Made by a program: the position numbers and the translations under genes
Shown here: positions 21,219 through 32,000 of the stretch, in pieces
Layout: each line of letters starts with the position of its first letter
Position numbering within the stretch: the stretch's first letter is position 1
Notes under the pieces: model-generated
The model's input: the letters and a program-made list of their open reading frames with translations, nothing else
Databases searched by the model: none
Told to the model about the DNA's origin: nothing
DNA from: Saprolegnia diclina VS20
Taxonomy: Eukaryota > Oomycota > Saprolegniomycetes > Saprolegniales > Saprolegniaceae
Direction of reading: 5' to 3'
Length of the DNA: 59,888 nucleotides
NCBI RefSeq assembly: GCF_000281045.1
Contig: NW_008246083.1
Span: 455,119-515,006, forward strand

Positions 21219-24016
21219 TCACATGGTGTGGTGGGCCGTGACGACGGTCGCCGACTGGTACGGCGTGCGTGAGCGGTCCCGCGACGAGAGCAGTGGGATC
21301 CGGTACTCGTCGTACACGCTTTGGTTGGGTTCGGCAACTGGTCGAACGATCGGTGATGGCGGCGCCTTGATGACGCGTGGGCGAGGCAACCCTCCGAGCG
21401 AGAGTGGTCGGTTCGCTGAGTAGCGCGGCGACGATTGCGCCACCAGCGGCAGGTGGGTTTTTCGGGGCGTGATGCACTTTTTGGCAACTGTCTCGGGCGC
21501 GGGCTTGCGTGGGCTCATCCGCGGCGGCGGGAGCTCGTCCAGCGGCAGCCGCGGCAAGTGGCCAAGACGGTGGACGAGGTGCACCAAGCGCGGCGTGGTG
21601 GCCCGCAGTTGGAGCAACTCGATGGCTTTGGAAAAGTGCCGGTCCTGCGCGTGGAGCTGGCGCGAGTGCTGGAAGAGGTGCACGCGGGGCGTCGAGCTAA
21701 GGTCCGCGCGGAGGTACTGGAACGACGAGACGAGCGATTGGCCGAGGACGTGGGGCAGCTCGGTCGGCTGTGTGACGCGCCCCATGGCCATTGCGAGCCG
21801 CTGGATGCAGCGCAAAAACTCGTGAAAATTGAGGTCCAGGGACTCGCGACTCTCCGTATGCGAGAAGCCCACGTCGAGTTTGGCGGCATTGTACTCTTGG
21901 ACAACTTCCTACACCCGAGGTATAGTTCAATGGAGAAAGCATCATCATTGCTGCCGCACTTGAAGCGAAAGCGGACGGAACTGAGGCGGACCCGCTTTCG
22001 TGTGGTTGTCTTTGGTCGACCGCAAAATGTCTACTTTGCAGTATCAAGATATCAAGTATAAACCCCAAACATGCTACCAAAACAGCGCGCAAACAGCAAA
22101 AAGTTGGCCAATGAGAGTTGCGTGCCAGTTTCAATCTATCAAGACACAGCTCGAACCAATCAAAAGGCCGGTTGATGTACGTGGCTGAGCGAGTGGCCGC
22201 CAAAGTGCGCAAACAACTGCTTGAGCGGCCACACATGGGTGTGGATGAAAGCCATGACCTGGGGCTGCGAGATCTCGGGGCCCATGGGCTGGATCTCAAT
22301 CTGCCGCGCACGAGGCAACACGTGATCCCGAAACAGCGCTTCGTGCACGTCCCCTTCCGGCATCTCCTACGTCCTACATCAGTACGAAAAGTCCTTCGAG
22401 CGGAGAGGAGCACAGAGAAGCCAAGGCACTTTTGAAGGACGAGCGTCGTGCCATGAACCCACTGCGCAAAGTTCATGCTGCCACCGCGGTGCGTCGGCGA
22501 CGAGGCCGGTGGGAAGTTTTCGTCAACAACAAGCGGCTGGAAGCACGATGGCGTCGGCTGAAAGTGCAGGTGGATGCCCCGGGGTCCATACGTGGTGCGC
22601 GGGGACGCACGCGGTGACGCGGCCGTCGTCGACGCGCGCGTCGCCAAAACAAAACACGCATCAATGTCCGGGTCGCAGAGGTTGTTGCCGTCGGCGCAAG
22701 TTGTGAGCTGGCAGTCCTTGACAAAGCGCACAAAGTTGCTCCGGGAAATCGTTTGAAAGTTGGTGAGGCTCCCGAGGAGGCAGTAGGCTAGAAACACTTT
22801 GCGGTACGCGCGGTTGGTGAAGATCGGCCCGTCGCCATGCTACACAAAGACGTAGCGCAATTAGGTACAACTAAGAATTGAAACAGTGTGCACCGTGTCG
22901 TAGACGAGGTCGGGGACCATGAAGTGGCACAGTGCGGTGTATTCGGGCGACCGCTACACGCAGTCATTGTCTTGCACTAGACCAAAAGATGCACCTCGAT
23001 GACAGCACCCGGGTACAAGAGGAAGCTCGGGTGGACGTCGACCATGCGACCGCTGCGCTCGAGCCCGCGACGAAACAATAGACTGTCTACTCAACGAGGA
23101 ATCGGTGTCTCGACTCGACGAGGGTACGTGTCTACCTTCGGTGTGCAAGTGGTCAAAGAAGGCTTGGAAGTTGCGCAAGACTGTGGTTTCGCAGACGTAC
23201 TGGGAGAGGATGGCAGCGTAAATTGTGGAGAAAATGTCATTCTGCACGGTGATAAGGCCTTTCTTCTGCCGGCCAATGTGCGCCTCCAAGACGCTGCACT
23301 CGACGTGCAAGGACGTCTTCAAGCCCGGTTTGGCGCGCTGCCGTTGCTGCAACGTCGCTTCCTACGTGCTTTGAATGCAGCGACACCGTTCCACATGACA
23401 AGGTGTCGTACTTGCTTGGCCTGAAGCTGGTACAAACGCAGCGTGTCGGCTGCGATCGACGCTTGCGTCGTCCGGTTCATGTCGTGGATCGCGCTGCGGA
23501 AGATGTCAAATGTGATCTTGCCGTCCGCAACACGCTTGGCCGCGGCGGCGACCGCGCCCTTGAGGATGTTGACGCCGGCGTCGCCCGTCTTCTCCAATGC
23601 GTCGAGTATCTCGTCCGCGACGAGCGACCCGTTGCCGTGGTAGTCGAGGACTGTAAAGTGCCGCTTCAGGTCCTCTTCGTCGGCAGCTTCTAGCGCCAGC
23701 TTCTTGGCCGCCTGAATCTAGCCCAACGACATCAGCACGACATGCTTGTCGACCGAGGCACTTGTACTTGCAGGTACTCGAGGCGAGAGAGCTGGAACGT
23801 GCCGTGGCCTTCCTGCAGTGCCAAGAGCGCGCCGAGTTCGTCCGGCGACAGCGACGGCATGTGCTTGGCGAGCAGCTTGGTCGCCTGAAGTTTATCCAAG
23901 GTATTCCGCTTCCGGCTGTCGAACGCGTCAAACTCGAGCTCCAAGAGCGACCGCTCGTCGCCGCTGAGGACGTCATCCAGCGCGATGCGCCCGACATTCG
24001 TGGTCCACGCGGTCAT
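21219..24016 (-). CDS. Composite EF-hand-like protein, oomycete hypothetical
   Basis: Hand-spliced model of about eight exons, about 750 residues; a single frame links all exons. N-terminal EF-hand-like pairs: FDAFDSRKRNTLDKLQATKL and FTVLDYHGNGSLVADEILDA, the second with a good D-x-x-x-x-G-x-L loop. The middle contains VHPSFLLYPGAVIERSPEYT and MVPDLVYDT. Then comes a p25-alpha-like section: FVRFVKDCQLTTCADGNNLC with DPDIDACFV, and MNFAQWVHGTTLVLQKCL, matching the F-x-K-x-x-x-D-C/D-x-D-x-x-F/F-x-x-F pattern of TPPP/p25 proteins. A second helical pair is MPEGDVHEALFRDHVLPRAR and LNFHEFLRCIQRLAMAMGRV. The C terminus is basic and Pro/Arg-rich. TPPP-like proteins bind microtubules, so a cytoskeletal or ciliary role is possible. 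One intron (21909 to about 22172) is near 260 nt, far longer than the others, so two adjacent genes cannot be excluded. Confidence 0.6.
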
Positions 24017-24075
24017 GGCGTTGGCAACGATAAAATTAGACAGGCAACGTCTATAATATCTAGTCTAGATGCGTC

Positions 24076-26065
24076 TTAGCCTTCCTTTTTGCGCTTGAGG
24101 TTGTTGCGGCTTTCCATGAGCGACGCGCCCGTGCCTTCGGACGCAAGCACGTCCGTGATAGCGTACGGGCAGTGCCCGCCGAGGACCGCGCTCTGGTCGA
24201 GGAGCTGGAACGAGAGCGAGAGGTGGCCTCGCACGAGCACATTGACGAGCGAGAGGAGCTCGGTGGCGACCGGCGTCAAGATATGAAACTCACCGGACGC
24301 CAAGTCGATGCTGCGAATGATGCCATGACCGACACACGGGAGAAGCGGGTAGTCGAGGAGGACGGTCGGCAAGTGCGTCTCCTTCGATTTCGGAAGAAGC
24401 GTCGGCGGCGCAACGCAGAGACCAATCACGCTTGCGTTCAGCGCGTAGAGGATCTGACTCGGCGGCGCCTAGTTACGATCTAAGATCGTATAGCAAGTTA
24501 AAACCGACGCACCGACGAGCCGGTCACGCGCACAGCAACCGCGTGAAAAGGCACTCGGTACGGCAGCTGGCGCGTGTACATCATCGAGATTGCACGGCCG
24601 AGACTAGTGACAGATGATGAACCACTCTGCCAGCAACACCACTAGTAGTCTACCGAGTTTGTTCCGACATGGCGTGACACGTTGCGAGCTGCAGCACCTC
24701 GGGCTCTTCGATGCGTACGTCGCGCAAAAAGTAGGCGTGCCATCGGTACTGCCGCAGGTCCTTGGAGCCGCGCGCCGGCTGCGGCGGGGCTGCATCCCAC
24801 ATCTCGACCGGATGCAGCGTCCACTACACTGCCCATGAGCTTGCCAAGCTGGCAAAGAGGACAATGTCGACCTTGGGCGACGGTGGCACGTCAAACGACT
24901 TGGCTTTTGTCATGGCGACGACCTGCAGGACGTGCTGCGGCGCCGCGCAGTCCAAGATCGAGTGCAGAAGGTCGTAGCCCATGCTCTTGATCCAGCCATC
25001 CGTGTTGAGGACGAGCGGAATCGTCGGGTCTTTGGCTTCGTATGCCTGCAGAAGCGACGCGATTGCTTGAATGTACTGCTGCGGGTCGGCTTTCGGACTC
25101 GAGTACCCAAAGTACAGAGACCTAGATGGCGTCAGCAGCCGCGTGTCTCTGCATGTACGCTACCGGTACGCTGGCTGAAGATGCGTGTAGCTCGGGCCCA
25201 AGAGCGGGTCGGTAATGTAGTGCAGCGAGAGGACACCAGGAGCGCACAGTTCGGGCTGGCCCACGTCCGAGTCGATGTAGGCGACCACGCGATGGCTCGA
25301 CAGGAGCTGGTTGACTAGAAACTGCGTGCACGTCGACTTGCCGACGCCCTTGGCACCGCAGACAAGCACCTTGCGCGCCGCTACGTGCGTGCCAAAGCTC
25401 TCGCACACCCGGCGCGCGGCCGCGTGCCACGACGGCGGGAAGAAGAGCTCGCGCACTGCGTTGGGCTCGAGCGAGCTAATGGACGCGAAGAGCGCGGCGC
25501 CGTCCGTGATGGTCGGCGTCTCGGTCTTGGCCCGCTTCTTCGAGACCTTCTCGCGCGTCTCGGCCTCCGGGTAGCGGATGAACTTGAAGCCCGGCAGGCG
25601 AACATGCGCTGTCTGCCCGTCAAAGTACGATGCGAGGTTGCCGTATGTGAGGCGCATGGCGCGAAGCACGATGACGACCGGAAACCACGCGGCCATGTCC
25701 TTGGCGAGTGCGTCGGCCTGCGCTTCGTCCTCGTCGTGGAGCGGATCGGCCGCGTGCGTGAGGAGCCAGCGCGCCTTCGTCAGCGATGTGCACGGCGCTT
25801 GGTAGAGCGACGGCGAGTCCGATGCGACGATCGTGCTCAGGTTCGACCAGCGTGGCGAGTACAGGTCGAAGTAGACACCCGGCGGAAAGGCGAACCCGGA
25901 CGAGTGCACTTGGCCTTGGAAGATGCGCAGATGGACCATGCCGGCGCCAACGAGCTTCTCGTTGGCGTCCATACCCATGACGACGAGGCGGCCAGAGGCG
26001 ACAGCCGCGACCTTGTCGTCCGTGACGCAGTACGGCTCGCCGTACGAGGGTAGCGCGTCGGCCAT
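24076..26065 (-). CDS. NOL9: Polynucleotide 5'-hydroxyl kinase NOL9/Grc3
   Basis: Five exons with four introns of 44-50 nt, about 600 residues. Start at 26065 (MADALPSYGEPYCVTDDKVA). An N-terminal beta-rich domain is followed by the P-loop kinase: Walker A GAKGVGKST at residues 237-245, then YIDSDVGQPE at 263-272, the family's Walker B/lid-side motif, and LYFGYSSPKADPQQYIQAIA, LVLNTDGWIKSMGYDLLHSI and LQVVAMTK. The C-terminal domain ends ...GTGASLMESRNNLKRKKEG with a basic tail suited to nucleolar localisation. NOL9/Grc3 phosphorylates the 5' end of the 26S pre-rRNA after Las1 cleavage in ITS2, allowing trimming to 25S. The third exon starts at WTLHPVEMWDAAPP only if the in-frame stop near 24835 is removed by a 48-nt intron. 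Upstream of 26065 the sequence becomes AT-rich. Confidence 0.9.
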
Positions 26066-26737
26066 CGCAGCAAAGATTGGATACGATGCACTTGATCGCT
26101 GGCAGCACACTATTCTTTGTGCGTTTCACTCTATTTCCAGTTAATAACACCATTTACTATTTGGTACCACCTCTGTCAATAGTGTATTTTTGGCATCTAT
26201 CGTTAACGGTGGCGCCTGCCATAGTTAACAATAGATATAATACAAAATGCTCGGAGCGGCAAGTAGCCAGTCGACACCGCGCCTGTTGCACACGGCTGCG
26301 TCGATAGACAAGCAGAACATTACGCGTCGGGCCTAATCATGCTCTAGCGCAGCGCAGGAGGTCGTCGCAGGCGTGAGTACCGTGTGTGGTACCGGTACTA
26401 GTAACTGGGTTACCAACGTGGCCCATATTTGATGTTTGTATCGCGACGTCCGGATACGCGCCACGTAGAGGCCGCGGCTTCTCTCCCCGAGCCATTTTTT
26501 ATTCATTTCTTAAAAACCCATACAAAGTGCAAGAGAGAGTCCGGGATGTTAAAAAATGTTGAACGCGTATCCGGATAGGTGTTGCCCCGCGGATGGCATT
26601 TGCTGACTGCGCCAAAGGGAAATACCCACTACGACCGGTACCTCGCCACCGTCGTCCAGCGTCGCCGTCCCCCGTAGCGCGCCGCCCATCCACTACTCGC
26701 GTATCCTCTTGCCTGCGGTCGATCGAAGAGCACCAGC
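26066..26737. other. Divergent intergenic region with two TCCGGATA sites
   Basis: 672 bp between the NOL9 and PX-protein starts, so it contains both promoters. It is AT-richer near NOL9. It holds GTCCGGATAC at 26448-26457 and the palindrome TATCCGGATA at 26568-26577. No gene is recognised. Confidence 0.5.
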
Positions 26738-28594
26738 ATGTACTCGTCCTACTCGAAAGCGCCCAAGAAGGCGCACGAGGCCGGCCGCAACTCGGTCTTG
26801 ACCGACCACGAAGCGCTGCACCGCGATGCGCGCGTGCACGAGTCGATCCAGTCGAACGAAAGCCGCCTCACGCCGTTGGATCTCGAGACGATCCTCTCTA
26901 ACAAGGGCGTGGTCAAGTACTGGTACCTCCACCGCCCCAAGACGATGCAAATCGTCCACGAAAACGCCGTCAAGGTGCAGTCGGTGGGCCGCGCGTTCGC
27001 CGTGCGCTCGCTCATCAAAAAGGTAGTTGCATGCCTTAGCTGCATGGGCTTACGCCTTATGCGTGTAGTATGGCATCAACTACACGGTCGAGCTGGCCAA
27101 GCGCGACGCTGAGAAGAAAGAAGCGCTTCGACTCGCTGAAATGAGCGAGGAAGAGCGCCGCTTCCACGCCGAGGAGACCGCTGCGTTCGACGCGCGTGTC
27201 GAGGAGACGCGTCGCCTCAAGCGTGAGCAGACGGTCGCCGAAGAAGAAGAAGAGCGTCTTCGCCTCGAAGAGCTTGCCCGGCAAGATGCAGAGTACAGTT
27301 CCACGACGCACATCGGAATGGCAACTCATATGTCACTAGGCGTCGCGAACGTGAAGCCATGGCGGCTGCCGCGGCCTTGGCTGCGGACGAAGCCGCTCGC
27401 GCCGAAGCCGCGCGCCTCCTCGCCGAGAAGGAAGCCGCCGACAAGGTCGCGGCCGACCAGGCGGCGGCTGCTGCGGCGGCCGCTGCGCTTCTCGCTGCCG
27501 AAGAAGCCGCCGCCCGTGAAAAGTACGAAGCCGAAGTCGCCGCGGCCATCGCGGCGCAAGAAGCCGAAGAGAAGGCTGCCCTCGAACGCTACGAAGCGGA
27601 AGCCCGCGCGCAAGACGAAGCCGACGAAATGGCGGCTGAGCTCGCGCGCGAGGCCGAGCGTCGTGCGCTGGAGCAGCGCGAGGCCGAAGAGCGCGAACGT
27701 GCGCACGCGGCCATGCTCGCCGAGAAGGCTGCCCGCGAGGCCCATGCCATCCGCGACGCGGAGAAGCAGGCCAAGTACGAGCAATCGCTCTCGAAGGACG
27801 TGCCTGTCATCGTGACGGGCCAGGGCCGCGGCCGCGTCCTCTTCTATGACCGCGAAGCCGAGACGTACTCGGTCGCGATCGACCAGTTTGGCAACGACAC
27901 GGAGGTCATGGAGGTCGACCCGAACCACGTCATCCTCGACGGCGAGCGCATCTTGTCGCCGCGGACGCTCGTCGATACGCCGTTTGGCGTTGGTGAGGTC
28001 GTTGGCATGGACCCGCACCTCGGCTGCTACGCCGTCGCAAACCTCCACGGCGGCCAGAGCGACGAGCCCAACTCGTACGCGCCGCAAGCGTACATCCAAA
28101 TCGTCGACGTCGCTCGGCACAAGGAGCGGGCGAGCAGCGTCATCATCGAAGAGGGCCTCGTCATGCCCGAGGAGATTGGGCTGGCGTCGGCGCGCATTGT
28201 GGACTCGCGCATCGTGACCCGCGGCGGCCAGAAGTACGTGCAGTACAAGCTCGAGATCCAGACGACCAACTTTGGGACTGTCTACTGTTGGAAGCGCTAC
28301 TCGACGTTCCGTGCGCTCTGCGACCGCCTCCAGAAGGAAGCCGGCTTTAAGAAGACGGAGATCCCGCAGCTGCCCAAGCGCCACATCCTCGGCAACCTCT
28401 CACAGAAGACCATTGGCGAGCGCGCCGACAAGCTCAACGAGTTTCTCGATGCGGCCGTGCGCGCCGAGCACCTCCAGTGGGGCATCAAGGTCGACGACAC
28501 GATCGCCGTCTACAAGCGCCGCGTCAAGAAGCCGCGCGCGACGACCACCGCGAGCTCGCGCGGGGCGCCGCCGCCGTCGAGCCGCCGGCGATAA
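26738..28594 (+). CDS. Coiled-coil protein with C-terminal PX domain
   Basis: Three exons, 26738-27022, 27069-27292 and 27340-28594 (introns 46 and 47 nt), 587 residues. The N terminus has LDLETILSNKGVVKYWYLHR, then an IQ-like basic helix. A long Ala/Glu/Lys/Arg-rich helical stretch (about residues 105-280, for example AEKEAADKVAADQAAAAAAA) predicts a coiled coil. A beta-rich middle part follows (GRGRVLFYDREAETYSVAID, TPFGVGEVVGMDPHLG), with two similar repeats that resemble small beta-barrel units. The PX domain covers about 440-560: ARIVDSRIVTRGGQKYVQYK, W-K-R-Y-S-T-F with the phosphoinositide-binding Arg, LPKRHILGN and IGERADKLNEFLDAAV. PX domains bind PI3P on endosomes, so a role in membrane traffic is likely. 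The tail is basic (KKPRATTTASSRG). The start is the first ATG of the conserved frame. Confidence 0.87.
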
Positions 28595-29008
28595 GCAGCC
28601 GGAGCCTGTATATACCCATGTCCTCCTCGCAGTCCCATGCCCTCCCCTAACTAATGTCTGGTGCGACAAAGTACATTCGTGTCAGTTGGGCGACGAGTCG
28701 TACACAGTCTCTATATGCAAGACAGACTCGCCGTGACACAGCACTGCCGAGGATCTGGCAGCCACGTCCGATCCGCAGCACTCTGGTCTCGTCGGGGACG
28801 GAGCGACCGGTGGCCGTGGCTACGCCCTTGGCGGTGGCTACGCCCACGTCGTCAGTCGTTGAGCAGCCTAGGTCCCAATGGCAGTCGCAATGGCACTCGG
28901 ACCTCGCTGTCGGGAGGATCGGGTTCTTGTCGACGCCGCAGCATGTTTCTTGGCGGTTGACGGGCATTTATAGCGTCGAAACCGAACGCAAATCGATATC
29001 AACCACCG
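28595..29008. other. Intergenic, channel promoter region
   Basis: 414 bp between the PX gene and the channel start, both plus-strand. It includes an imperfect repeat (GTGGCTACGCCC twice near 28815-28850). No gene is recognised. Confidence 0.45.
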
Positions 29009-32000
29009 ATGAACACGGTCGCGCCGGGGCCGGTGCTCGGGGCGTCGCCGCCACTGCGCGACAACCTCGTCGTCATCCACCGCGGGTCGACGTCGTCTCT
29101 CGGTGCGTGGGTGCACCACGCGTCGTTGCGCGCGATTCGAAAAACCAACGTACGTCGTCGTTCTCTTGTGGCGCTAAGACCTTAGTCTAGCCGGCGCCGA
29201 TTTCGCTCGGCTGCCTCCGTTTGCACAACCCGCTGCGGCGGCTCTGCCTCGCGCTCGTCACGTCCAAGTGGTTTGAGCGCTTCATCATGGTGTGCGTGCT
29301 CGCCAACACGCTCCTCCTCGGGCTCGTCGACTACTCGAACGCCGTCGACGGCGTCCCAGACCCGACGAATCACCGCAACATGCTCATCGACACGGTCAAC
29401 GCGGTCTCGCTCTACGTCTTCCTCGTCGAAGCAAGCCTCAAGATCATCGCCTATGGCTTTCTCATCGGCAAAGGCACGTACTTGAGCGACGGCTGGAACC
29501 AACTCGACTTTGTCATCATCATCTCGGGGTAGTCGATGCACATTTGCAGCGCTGACACTCTCCCATCTAGGACGTTCTCGCTCGTCTATTCGTCGGCCAG
29601 GCTCGGGATTCTCCGCGTGCTGCGAATACTTCGGCCGCTCCGCGCACTCCACTCGGTGCCGGGTATCGTACCACGTACCACCCCAGTAGGACCGCTGTAG
29701 ACGATCTGTGCGTAGGGCTCAAAGTGCTCACCGGGTCGCTGTTATCGAGCTTGCCCGCGCTTGGAAACGTCGCCATCATCCTGGCCTTCTGCTACCTCTT
29801 CTTTGCGATCCTCGGCATGGAGCTCTGGCGCGGCTCGTGGCACTACCGATGTCGCCTCACGCCCTTTCCTGTCACGCTCAACGCGTCAGTGTGGAACGTC
29901 TCGGCCATGACGCCGACAACGAGCTACCTCGCGAGCGTCGTACGTTCGTCATTGTCAAGGACGACGTTGGCAGTTGACGCGTGCGCTAGGTGGCGACACC
30001 GGACGCCTTCCGATGCCTCTCGATCGAGAACAACGAGTCGTGGCCGTCGCCCATGAGCTGTTTCTGGCCCACCGACCCGGACGAAGATCGCAGCACGCCG
30101 TGGCTGTGCAGCTCGTCGTCTTCGGTAGAGCCAACGAGAGTGCGGATAACGTCAAGTGGTGCGTAGTGGGGGCGGCAGTGCGGCGCCAACCGAACGTGTG
30201 GCTCCAACTACGACCCGTTCGGCGCTCCGCGGTTTCTCGACCTGCACCTTCCAACGGCGCCCGACTACTCGCCCTTCTCGATCATGCGCCAGGCGGAATT
30301 TAGCCCGAACCTCAACTTTGGCTTTACGAGCTTTGACAACGTGTACAGCGTCTTTGTCATGATCATTATGATTGTCACGGCGTCCGGCTGGATGGTGCTC
30401 ACCGAGACCGTACGGCCTCCTCGTCGCAACCTTTTTCCTTAGACAAAGAATGGCGTAGGCCCAAGACGCGGGCGGGTCGGTCGCGGGCTTTGTGTACTTC
30501 AACGCTATTTTCTTCGTCGCCGGCTGCTTCCTGCTGCAGCTCAACATGGCCGTCCTCTTTTCCGAGTTTGAAAAGGCCAAGGAGAACCATACGACCGCCA
30601 TGGCTCAGTACGCACACGCGTTCGTTGCGTGGACTTAGATGGGGCTGTCGTAGCCAGCGGCGCGTCTCGCTCGCGAGCTACGCCGACAAGACGTTCAGTC
30701 GCAGCGTCCTCAAGCGGCCGTCGCTGCGCTTCTCATCGGGCCACCACCACCGGAAGCACCACAAGTGGCCAGCGATCGCCAAGCTGCGACAGCGCGCGGT
30801 ATGCTTCAACATTGTCTTGCGCTCGCATGACCATCTCGGTGTAGCACCGGCTCATTCGCACGCCGCTTTTCGCGACGGTGAGCATGGGCATGACTGTCAT
30901 CAACGTGATTGTGCTCACGACCGACCACCACCCGAGCTCGATCGAGTACCGCGAAGTGTGCGACATCCTCAACGGCGTCTTCCTCCTCTACTTTTTCCTC
31001 GAGCTCTGCCTCAAGATCACAGGCATGGGCGTATGGTCCTACTGGCAGTACGTCGACGCTCTCTTAGCCAAGGTTGGGGTTCATGTTGGACGGCTGTAGC
31101 GACAAGTTTAACCGGTTCGACTGCTTTACGGTTGTCATTGGCATCATTGAAATGGTGCTCAAGCCGCCCTACTATATCGATGGCACCGTCAGCGGCGCGT
31201 CGGGCTTCACCGCACTGCGCGCGTTCCGGGCCATCAAGATTGCGCGCGCGTGGAAGTCGTTGACGAAGCTGCTCGTGTCGATCATGGCTGCGATGGGCGA
31301 GATCCTCAACTTTCTCTTCTTCCTCATGCTCTTCCTCTACATATTCGCGCTGCTTGGCATGGAGGTGTTTGCGACCAAGTTTCAGTTTGACGCCAACAAC
31401 TACCCGATGCCCTTCAACTCGACGTCGCCGTCGACGCACCTGCACCGGTCCAACTTTGACACGATTCTCTGGGCCTTCTTCACCGTCTTCCAAGTCATCA
31501 CGTACGCTGATCCTAGTCGCTCTCTCTAGATAGCTCGGGCGTAGGTACGACGGGTACCCGAATGTCATTTGGGATGGCTGGATCAGCGTCGGGGCCATCG
31601 CGCCATTGTACTTTTCGGCGATCGTTGTCCTTGGGGTCTGGGTCGTCATGAACATGTTCTCGGCCATCCTCGTCGAGAGCGTCATGGTCGAGCCGCCAAA
31701 AGAAAGCGTACATACCGAGATGCGGAAGGGCGGTGTACTAGCGTATACGTAGATGACAACGACGTACAGCTCGGAGGACAACGATCTCCTTGGAAAAGAC
31801 GACGACAACTCGGACGTCTCACTCATTGGCCCACCGGTGCCAACGCGGTTGACGCGGCACAGCCAGGCCACGCAGCTTCGGCGGGTGCGCTTGGCGCTGC
31901 GCCGGCTCTTCCAGATGCACGCGGCGACCGCGACGCGCGATCCCGAGATCGGTGTGCTGCACCTCTTGCACGAGAAGAGTCTCTGCCTCTTTGGGAGGCG

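Noticed and set aside
22172-22430. Open frame running from the p25-like exon through the long intron
   Set aside because: It stays open by chance; the alternative frame gives conserved-looking helices ending in HFGGHSLSH and a canonical splice donor.
31500-31560. Apparent loss of the domain II pore in the channel
   Set aside because: At first the stop-containing stretch seemed to remove the filter, but splicing a 43-nt intron joins VFQVIT to YDGYPNVIWDGW, restoring a normal-length pore loop.
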